From assembly GCA_012934845.2 (NCBI GenBank), contig WNNJ02001036.1, forward strand, positions 1-64,000: 64,000 nt of DNA, written 5' to 3'. Source of the stretch: Pomphorhynchus laevis (taxonomy: Eukaryota > Acanthocephala > Palaeacanthocephala > Echinorhynchida > Pomphorhynchidae). The notes under the pieces are model-generated. The model did not search any database, had not been told where the DNA came from, and saw nothing but the letters and a program-made list of their open reading frames with translations. Shown in pieces: positions 35,201-47,200 of this stretch. How positions within the stretch are numbered: position 1 is the first letter of the stretch; each line of letters starts with the position of its first letter. The translations under genes were made by a program, and so were the position numbers.

Positions 35201-38200
35201 GGTTATTAATAAACTTAATTTATCCGATGACGGTACCTATGAATGTAGAGCGTTCAACGAGTTTGATACTCAGGGGAAGTCAGCTTTCTATACAATGCAT
35301 GTGCTAGGTATTGGTGAAAGTGTTGTCTACTGGTCACATTTTTCTTTAATTAATTCATTTTGTTTATTTTAACATTTGTAATTGACATAATAATTAACAC
35401 GTGATTATTTTGCACCTAATTGATATATTTTGTTACGGTTTGATATTCGTTTTTTATGTTTTATATAATTTTAATATATTTTGAATTTTTAGCAAAGACT
35501 GATGTACCTAATAATATATTTATTTTTATATTAATAAAAATAAATATTAATATAAAAACTGAACATAATATTAATATTTATTTTAAATAAATATTTATAT
35601 AAAAATTAAACAATTTTACAGAATGTATTTAATTATAGAATTCAAAATGTATTAAAATATGAACTTGAAAATTTTCTGCGTAAAACATAATTTTAAAAAG
35701 TAAATATTATAGTTAATTTAAGGCAATACCAAATAAATGATTAAAGTAGTAAAATTAAATGTAAATTCGAATTTATTAACTTAATTTTGAATTTTTTAAT
35801 AATTATTTTTATTCTCTAATCTATTATAGATTCTATTAAGTTTACTACATCAAAAATCAAGTAAATCTATATTGTATTCAGCATCAAACCTGAGACGCTG
35901 AGTTATCAGTTAGTGTTGACGTTATTTTTTCTTCTTAAGTAAACAACGAAATAAATAAATATAAAATTACAATATAAAGAAATTATATTATGATATCAAA
36001 AATAAAATCCGGAAGAATTCAGACAAATTTTTAATATTATCATAATTGGTAGATGCTGAGGCCGATTGTAGTAACTGATTCTACTTCGAACTACACAGGG
36101 AATTCAAGGCTACTATAAATATGACGATACAACCGGAAAAGTGGATTGCATGGCACCGAAATGCGAAACGTATTTCGAAAAATTTTAAGACCAAGTAATG
36201 ATTACGAAAGATGGTAAACAATTGTCATATAAATAGATGTATGAAAATAAAAGTCGGATCCTATATAAATATCAATTATTATTTAAAAATATATAAAATC
36301 TATACCTTCTTCTGAATTAAACTAAATTAAAAGCTAACAAACAGATCAGCTAACTGTTTCTACAAATTTTTGTATTATAAATTAATAATAATGCTAAATC
36401 AAAATTTAATAATTTAATAATAAGACAGACCAAGGCGGTCTTCGGCCAGTTTCGAGATTTGATCTCTCCTCTTGTTAGTCCGCCCTGGAAGAACCTCCGA
36501 GGAAGGCAATCCCTAGACATCCTAAGAACGTGTCCTAGACACCTCAGCTGACTTTCTTCGTTGTGGAGAAGCAGCGACTTTACTCTGAGTTCATCCCGGA
36601 TGACCGATTTCCTAACTTATCTCTAAGACTTAGATTAGCCACACTGCGAAGCAACCTCATTTCGGTCGCTTGTATCCGAGATATTATCCTTTCGGTTATA
36701 ACCCAAAGCTCATGACCATAGGTTACGATCGGAACGAAGATTGCTTGGTAAACCGAAAGCTTCACCCGAAGACTCAACTCCCGTTTCACCATGACATACC
36801 TGTACAAAGAACGCATTGCAGCGTTAGCTGCACAAATCCGTTTGAATTTAGGAATTTTTATATAAAAATTGAATATTTAATTATAAATATAAAAAATTTC
36901 GTAAATATCAAATAACCTTGAAATAAATTACGTGTTTATTTAAAAACGTTTATTTAGTCAACTGGATAAATATAATTATCTTATGTAGTTTTTTATATTT
37001 TTTGTTTATGGTCCACAGATAATTAGCATGCTGATAATCAAACTACAATCTTCGAATATAAAATCTTTATCTTGAAATGTTGTAAAAAAACAACTCTTTC
37101 AATTTTCGGTCCACAAATCGAATAGTGTAATCGTTAGAATTTTTTTATAATCTAAAGTCAATAGCTATTTTACTGATTTAAAATGCAAACGCATTTAAAA
37201 TCAGTTAAATATCTTTGTTTTTATAACATCATGTTTGTATAATACATTTTAAATCATATAACGCATTTAAAATCAGTTAAATATCTTTGTTTTTATAACA
37301 TCATGTTTGTATAATACATTTTTCAAAGCAGATTACTTTTACGCTAACTTAGCTTTTTATAAGTTATCTCTTTTCTGTAATGTATCATTGTTTCATTCTA
37401 TTGTATATCAGAAATATTTCAAATGGCAATGACTGATGAACTTTAATTATGCATGCATTTTAAAAACGCTTTAAAATTGTTTAATTTTATAAATATATTT
37501 AATGCGATTAAATTTAAATTTTTGAATAAATTTTAAAATTATAAACAGTATATCTTTTAATTTTCAGATAAGTTTAGGTTTTTATATGAATTCAACAATA
37601 TTTTTACATTGGCAATATCTTATAAGATTGTAAACGTTAAATTAAGGCATTTATGTTTAAATCTTGCATGAACATGTTTGTACTTTATATTATAGAATGT
37701 TTAACTAATTTCATTTGATTTTGTATTCTATAATAAATACTACTATACAATTTATGATTTAACCCTATTATATTTCACTTCGTAAACGTTTATATCGTTG
37801 CACTACTTGTATTTATCTTAAAATGCATAAATTATAAGCTTTGTAAAGTCATTTTTGACAAATTCCTTCTTTTTCAGTTCCCCCGCTCATAAATCCAATT
37901 TTACCGCTTCTTATTTCAATCGATGAATCGGCCGATCTTGAATGTTCTGTAGACCGCAGTAGTTCAATGCCTATCTCATTTCAATGGATGCATGATAATG
38001 GTAGTCTCCTTGTTGAGGTAAATCTATATTTTACATTATAATACTTATGCTTGTTTTTAACTGACAATCGTTTCATAAAATTGACACTTGCATTTGACTA
38101 AGTCCCTCTACATTTAAATTTAACCTTTGAATTTAGGCTAATCGTTTAAAATTCAAAGTTTTATTAAAATTTGTAAGTTTTAATTCAATGTTCTTTTGTT

Positions 38201-41200
38201 AGTGAAGGCGATAAAATCATCAAATATTTGAATGTTAATTACAAAGATATTAAGATTAATTTCAATAACATGAAATTATTTGTAAAACAAAGTTTTTTAA
38301 CTGTCAACATATTCACGCAATTTTAAGATTTTAGGTGATCTTTTAAGTTGTTGACTGTGGATATAAGTTGATTACCTGATTAGTCAGCCTTGTTTAGATT
38401 TTATATTCTTTTATCATCACAGAAATTGGCATCACCGAATAATTTAAACTTTTTTTCATATTGCACTTCCGGATTAATCATATACACCTTATATATTCAA
38501 TATTTTATTATATTGAATAATTGAATAATTGCCTTTCGCAGTATTCATTTACTCTGTACCTGATATTAATTTTTAAGTTTACCTTCAGATAAAATTTTCA
38601 GTTTTTATTTGAATTTAAAAAAGTTTAAAAAAATCAGTTTGTGATTATACAAAATATCTGCACATTTTTCATACAATTGAATAGCAACAAGGTGATTAAA
38701 AGTTTAGAAATAAAATGTCTATTTTAAAATTTTTATTTTGAGCATTTGAAATTTACAAAATATAAATAGTTGCTATTTAAATTTAATAATTTCAACATAC
38801 CTGTAGATTCACTAAACGTTGAATATCATTACACATTTTCTGTTAAATATGAGTTTTTTAATTACTAATTATTTTATTTTTATTCATCATTATTTTTAAT
38901 TTATAATATACGTAATCTCAGTTACCTGATCTGATTTGTCACTCATTTTGAAAGTGCGCAAAGACTTACATGTTGCATTTGCGACTTTCTCAGAAGTAGG
39001 CCATGGGCTAATCGATTCACTAAACGTTGAATATCATTACACATTTTCTGTTAAATATGAGTTTTTTTAATTACTAATTATTTTATTATTTTGTTTTTAT
39101 CTACAAGTGAACATAATAATGTTCATTTTTATTAATTTTATTTTATAAAATAATTTTATTTTTCTAATTTTATGATTTTGGTTGTTAATCGCCAATGCTT
39201 CCAAGATGTGAACTTCCTTGTTCGTTGTCGTGTATTAGCATCTTTGTGATATCTTTCAATTATGATAAATAGGTATATTTTGAAGTTAAAGAAAGTGCTC
39301 CTTATAACCTTATAAATCTTCTTAAAATTATCAAATTATGAAAATTATTAAAATGTAATTTTTGTATAAAAATTGGAAACTTGAAAATGACCATATTGTG
39401 AGTTGTTGAAAATTCGGCAAATAAATATTGTTTTATCTTTTTGCGAAACATTGGTCGATTTACGTATTTTAATATCTATTTATAATAACAAAAATATTTA
39501 TTTATCATTAGTATGATCAGTTTGTTTTCAAACGTTTTCGATTTTTAGAATAGGCACTTTCAAATTGTTGACGATCTCATTAATTTTCGCAGTGTGTTAC
39601 GGATATTTAATGCTAATAAAGCTCACTTTCTTAATTACACTTGTGAAGCTAGAAACATAGCTGGCAGAAGACGCGCTGTTGGTGAACTTCGAATTAATTG
39701 TAAGTTTGATGAATTCGATTTAAATTATGTATGATCTGCCATGTATTTTATAAAATTTGAATATGTTGATTATCTGTTTTGGATGAGGTACTTGCCTAGA
39801 ATAGCCATCTATCTGCTTAAATATAGATTTTACATATTATATATAAATATATCTTGTATATATAAGAAATGTATCTTGTATCTTAACAAGATATATCTTG
39901 TTTATCTTCTTAATAAAGATAAAAATGAAAAAGTTAAAAATAAATACATTTTTTACAAATTTTTAATTTCAAAAAATATTTGTAAAAAATAATTGATAAG
40001 TAAAAATTTAACATTTCAAAATTTTTAATATTTAATGCTGTAATTGCAATTTATATAATTGTATTTTAATATTTGATCTTACCAGACAAACACGTCATCT
40101 TCATTTATTCGTTTATAAAAACTGTAATAAACTAAAGTTTATTTAGAACAAAAATTAACATTTTGTTTAGATATAGTATAATATTAAATATGATAATTTA
40201 TTCACTTCGAAGGCATTGTTGCTCTGACTCTTCAAGATCAATGTCTCTTTTATAATACAAAGCTTCTTGCTGGCCTTTCGACACTAGACAAGTCCCATCA
40301 AAATAAATTGCATGGTCAGTGGTCGCTCAATGATTATATACTGCTGATGGAGTCTTTATGAATATGATAATATTTTGATTTGATAAAACAAAATACATTA
40401 ATCAATGATAAAATTATTTTGTTAATTCGACGATTTTATTGATATTCATATTTGAGAATAAGGTAAATCGTTTTAATAACTGTAACCACGTGTTGGTGCA
40501 GTTGTTTTTCACAACTGCACCACCGGGTTAATGCATACGATCACTGAGCATATAAATTTACAATTTTTTTTAATTTACAATTCAGTAAAAAATTTACAAT
40601 TTTTTACTGAATGACTTGGAATGATATACCAGGAAGTAGGCAAATCAATAATGCATTCAGTTCGATTCCCCTCGGGTGGGTTCAGTTGCTCTGTGCAATC
40701 ACTGACTAGCCATACATCGTCAATATTATTCATCGAAAAATATCGGTTGTTCAACTACTGACATTAATATTTTCAATGCATTTTTGTGTAACCTTCATTT
40801 GTGAAAAAGATATTTTTTCGATGCTCTATTGTTCATCGTAGGCAGTGTTAACCGAATTTTGTAAACATCTGACTCTAAGTTCTGCGTACTTTCGTTCACT
40901 TCACATGCCTAGCCTTATATTTATTACACGTTTTACAGTGCTGATTTTTCTGGACGGTAACCTATGTAAGATGTATTAACAGTTAATTGCCACCTCTTTC
41001 AGCGACCTTGTTTTAGCGACCTTGAACACCATTATTTTATCTCTCACGTTTTTTCTAAACTGGAGGTGAAATGATTTGGAAATGAAATTATTGTATTTAG
41101 ATTATCTCGCAAGTTTTTTGGATCAGAATAATTTAAATTTAAAATATATATTTAAATACAAAATTATTTAAATAATAATTTATATGAAATTATTTTGATA

Positions 41201-44200
41201 GTTGAGCAAATGAATTAAAAAATAATATTGTGTTTTGTTATATAATAAATTGCCTTATATAAATAACATTTTATGATATTTTGTTCATTTTGTCGATAAT
41301 CTTTCTCTGATCTCGCATTTAGTACCCGAAATACCGAATAGTTTTTACCACGACGTTTTGCTATTTTGCACTATTAACCTTACATACCATACTAAATCTA
41401 CTCAACCCTTACTGCTCCTAAAATAAACTGTTTGCCAACACACTAAGCATAAACGTTAAATTTCTCCGCGAAGGACATCCAGCAGCACTTACAAATTGTC
41501 GTTAAATGCTCATTAAATTTAATTCATCAACTTCATTTTTGATTTTGACTTATATCTTACCTTCGTAAAATACCTACATGGTATTTTAGTTTCACGGATA
41601 GCCTTCAAAATCTTATTACAACTTCTGTTGATATCTTTCAAATTTATCTCTAATCGTTATCCTCTTATTCTTTATGATTATGTTGGATCCAATACTAACC
41701 TGCACACTATCAATAACATGGGATGATCTTACTTTCTCCAATTCTAATGAGCTGAATGCCTGCAAATAGGCGATTTTTCAAAAATATTCTTTACCTATTT
41801 CCTAAAATTCATTCAACTCAATGATCTGCCGTTACATAAATTAATAAAGAATCAATAGAACCATTTTATTTTTATTTTTTCGCTAGATGCTGCTAGCATC
41901 ATCAGAGAAATTTTTTCTGATGGTGCTTGTTTAATCAACATTAGTTAATTTTAATGAATTGATCTTTAAAGAATAATCTATTGACCTTAAGATGTAAACA
42001 CAACAATTTATTTAGAATTGTGGATTTACGTTAATATCATAACGTTTCCTTACGTTTTAATTTTTACACTTTAGTAAATTATTTCACAGTGATTTAAATT
42101 TATATTTTATAAAATACTTATGTTTGATTGACTTTGCTATGCATGTGATTACTTTAGTTCCCTCTGAGTTTACAACAAATACGACAACCGTGTATTTCGG
42201 TCTTGAAGGATTAGAAAGTACGGCTTTTTAAAATACAGATATTTTAGTTAAATTATGATTTTTAAGGTCATTTACGTTGCACATTTGATGGATATCCAAT
42301 GCCAACAATTACTTGGCATTTGGATAGACCATCTTCGGCTGAGCTTAGACCCGGGGATCGTAACGCTCGAGATATTACTTTGTCGCAATCAGGCCCATAT
42401 CGATGGACTTCTTCTATTAAGGTAATAATTTGGATATTATTATAATCTTTGATTGATTTTTATAGATTGTACCTCCGTCCCTATCCTCTGATTTGGTACT
42501 TTTTTGTGTGGCTCGCAATCCCCGTCAAAGTTCAGTACAAATCACACTCAAGCGAGCAACGTCTCCTGACCCACCATCATATGGCGACAGACTTAATTCA
42601 TTTGTGAACACGGCTTCATTTAAAGCAGTTATGCCTCATTTTACCGGTGGTTTGCCTGTACGGCAAATCGAGGTCCGATATAAACCTGTTCCTGATGATC
42701 GTCAAACGCTTGAGCCACCTTTTCTTTCTGAACGATTTAACGGTAAGCTTATTAAAGTTTTTCTACAAAACATTTATTTTTTTATTTTTCTTTGTTTTTG
42801 TGTTTGAATAAAAATTTCTATATTGTCTTTTCATATATAGTTATTACAGGAACAACGAAGCAGAAAATATTCTTTATTTGATAAAAAAAATTATATTTCG
42901 ATAGCTCCTGCTATCATAATCAGGATTGCAATAAAATATAGAATTTGAAATACAACGAAATATAGAATTTTTTATCACATTAAGAATAATTTCTGCTTCT
43001 TTGTTCCTGTAATAACTATATATTTGAAATGGAAGAAGATTATGGGTTTAGTATTCATTGTCTTTTTATAATTTTAATCGATTTTCTAAATTATTTGTAT
43101 ATTTAAAGAAATTTTTTATTACACCTGAGAAGTATTTTTTAACTTTAATCTGATTCGTTTTTAAACGTGCAATGACATTCTTTCTATTAATCCTGTAATC
43201 TTTAAATCTTTTTTCAAACCATGTGTAATTTTTTGAAACAAATTACATTTGAAATTACATTTTCATTTCTAGAAGATGGATCAGCTGCACAGTTTTATTT
43301 TATTTGCATGATAGACAATTTTTTTCCTCTTATTACTTTATTCAATCTTACCTCTAGTCAATATTGATAACAGTCTCTCGATTATATTCGTATAATTTTG
43401 TGCATTATAGTAATACGACGAGAAAATTGTGTAAAATTGGCTGGTTAGGTGTAATAGTACAGATAGATAATGTCCAAAGTAGATGAATCGTCATTTAACG
43501 TAATGGTTTGCTAACTTCTGATTTGTAATATAAACAAATTACTAAATTAAATAAATTTCTTCTTTTTTAGGACTGCTTAATGCAGTCTTAAAAAGGTTGA
43601 CGTTATAAATCTAAAATTTTGATAACAAAATATTTTTAATTAAATAATTTAAATAAAGTATTTTTTACAAGTAGTAATAGTATATACCTAAATAATTATC
43701 GTAGTACGAACTATAACTAGTACGAACAAAAACACAATTCCAAAACACTTCCAGGTCATGTAATGTTTTATGTCAATTTTTAAATCAAAAGTAATTTTTT
43801 TATATTTTCGTAACTATTGAATAACAACTCAGATATGGATTTTCAATGAAAATGCGCATTGAATTAAATGACGATACATCTAAAATTGCAAAATACTTTG
43901 CCGTAGCCTTCGGCCCTTATAGAAAGTATAGCCGATTCCGGACTAGTACAAACGTTTTGGTTATCTGCTAACTAATTTTAGTTACCTGTATACAAATATA
44001 TTTCAAATTTTTTATTTAGATGAATTTACGCTATATACAAAAATATTAAATAAAAACTACATTTTGAATGCAGAACGTTTAATGAGCTTGCTGTAAATTA
44101 AGATTAGTGAATCTTAAACCGTTCTTTATAAGTTTAGAAGTTATTAAAAATGCCATTATTAAATTTAATATGTGTTAGAAAATAGAAGAAAGAGGATAAT

Positions 44201-47200
44201 TGAATCTATAATTGCGCATTGCAGCATTGATAGTGGTGTTAATCCAAATGGTACGTCAGCCATTAATTTTAGCGATTCAAAATGGTTCTCTATTTTTGAG
44301 TTATTTCGCATCGTCAGGTTGCGACCAATAATTGTATACCTAAAACATTCGTCGTTTTCACCAGCACCGTGTTATAACGCATGATTGATTGCATCATCAA
44401 TATTTAACCTTTTCCTTATATGACACCTACGATTATTATCCTAATATTTAATCGAGGTCTCGATCAAGTTGCGAAAATTTCTTGTTAGCCATTTAGCATC
44501 GCCACGTATGCTATATAATTCAATGTTGTAGCTACACTTTGTAAACGATCGACTTTTGGTACAATCGAAAATGTCTGCAATTTCCAATCGAACAATTAAT
44601 CATCTTATATGTGTCTATTATATAAAAATGTAATTACTAAATATCAAAATGTAAAATTTGTCATCAAAAGTGCATTTTAATATTATCTAAAATTTTAATA
44701 TTTTATATCTTTTATATTTTTATTTTTTTGGTTTTAGTGTCATCAAGCGACAATAACGTCCTTGTAACTCTTGGAAATTTATTGCCAAGTACACTATATC
44801 GTGTTGGATTGGTGTCGTTTACTGACTTTGGACCCAGTCGTATGCTGGAAAACCTATTTCTTACAAGTGGAAAAACACATCCAATTTTCGACGTTGGCGT
44901 TGCTTTATCAACTAACGAGTCTGCTTCACTAACAATTGCAAATAATTCTAACGACGTGCTTGCGTGTGGCATGTTTTCGTCTTGCATCCTCAAATGGAAA
45001 ATGCTGAGTGATGGTGGTTCTCCTTTGACTTCGATATCTATAAGTCATTCTCGGGTATGTATTTGGACTTTTTTTATTATAAAATCTTTTTAATTGTACA
45101 AAGCAGATAAATTTATACATCTTTTTAAATTTTTTTGTTATATTTTTTGGCCTTTACGTTCTATTAAAATTGAAATATATAAACTTTTAATGTTTTAAAT
45201 AATTTCTTCAATAGCAAGTTTTACAAATTTTGAATTATAAAACGAATAAAGAATAAAAAAATGAATTTGAAAATTGCATAAACCTCCCAGCTCGACCTAT
45301 TTAATATTTTCGTCGGGTACAATAATCGAATTAGCAGAGCCTCAGCCGTTCGGAGTTGGTGTTCTGAATCCGATTTGTTTATGATGTGAAAGTTAATATG
45401 TCATTTTCTGTATATTAATTTTTTTATAGTTTTATGCTAATGATTCCCTGGTACTTGTGTTGATTTTTTTGAATGTAGTATAGCCAATCTAATAGGCGTT
45501 GCATCCTTCTTTGTTACAAATGTATTTATGTACGACTTTGAAAGTATCATCCTTATTCGTTTTTTTATAAAGCGAATGCCGATCCCAATTTTCGAACATG
45601 AAAATTGCCTCGAATTTCTATTAATTTGCTGGGATTTATCCACTTGACATGAAGCTTTATTGTTTTGTTAAACTCCATTATTTCACTTTTAAAATTAGCC
45701 GAAGAGTCAGTTTCATTATTAGTAATTTATTATAATTATGTTTTGTGTATAGTTGCTTAGTCTTACTTATCGTGTTGCTGGTTTTGCGGTTATATTATTT
45801 CAACTGATAACCGGCATTGGCAAATGATTGTTTTATTGTATTTATTTTAATACATCGCTTTTGCTGCTCAATTTTATTGTTCTGTTAACTAAATTCTTGG
45901 CGATTGCACTTTCATATTTATAAGGCGTGTATGATGTAAATTAGAATAAATGCTTTTATCGGTTGGCTTATGGCATACTACTGTTGATATTGGTTGATTA
46001 GGTTGTAGATGGATGAAGACATCTAAAAAATGGGAGCTTTCTTTATCGAATGTTTCATTAGTAAACTTTAGGGTCAATTTTTCATTATTTGTTTGAATGT
46101 ATTCACATTAGGTTCACACTCAAAGATGGCTATCATCTACATATCGTCGGTAGTAAACCGGTTTACATGGTATCATCGATTTGTATTCCAGTTTACTTAT
46201 ATAAAAGTCCGCAAAGGTAGGACCTAATGGTTATCCTATTGATGCACCATATGTTATGAGTTTTATTTTTAAAATAAAAGAGTGTCGATGTTGTGCACAT
46301 GTAGAGTAACTTAGTCATGGTCTGTTTTGGAATATTGATGTTGACAGGTATGGATGGTTGTACCTGGTATGGATGGTCAGCTTGTCTGTATTCAGCTGCG
46401 CAAATAGTCTTACATAAGATTGTAAGACTATTATTTATTTTTCAATTTTGATCTAATATTTCGGTGATTCGTGGGCACATCATATTATTATTCAATTGCA
46501 ATCAGTTGAATAATCAGAACTTTTAACTTCCCTCCTCAATCACTTACATTGTAAGTAATTATGGACATTGCTTGGAAGTTAACTTGTCAGTTTTCCGTCT
46601 ATCGTTTAAAGATGGAGCAGCCAGTACTCTAATAAATTTTTTTAATTTTATAAATTTACTTTTAGTGAAAATCGTTTTGATGCTTAAAATTTTCTTTTTA
46701 AATTGCTAAATTGCCGTTATTTTCATAGATTCGTACTGGTAACTTCGATTCCGTTAGCCGACAGAATGTTGTAAATTTGCCAATTACCGACCAGTATTAT
46801 GAGCTAAAAGGATTACTACCCTTAAGCAGATATCTCGTTGAATTTAAAAGTAAAAATGAAATCGCACAAGGATCAAAGAAATTTTTTATTAAAACTGGCG
46901 CCTCTCCACCAGGTTTGTTGTATTTCTTAAAATAAAATAATCATCCGATAGCTTCTACCAAATTTAACTTTAATATCTTGAGGCCAGTATTTGTGGTTTT
47001 AGCTTTTCTAATAATTGGTTATCTATTTTAAGTTTTTTTACGATGTTTTCAGTATTATAACTTTTATGTTTGAATAGAGTGTCGTTATTCAAAAACGCAA
47101 ACATAACTATTTAAATATTTATTCGCTTATAGTCTAATAAGCTGCTGTTTTAATAAGTACAAAACGTTTAAGCAATGAAAGTAGGGTTTTGATTTTGTCA

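Noticed and set aside
44172-44384. 70-codon frame in intron 11 as an alternative exon
   Set aside because: No good splice sites in phase with exons 11 and 12, and no Ig or FN3 pattern.
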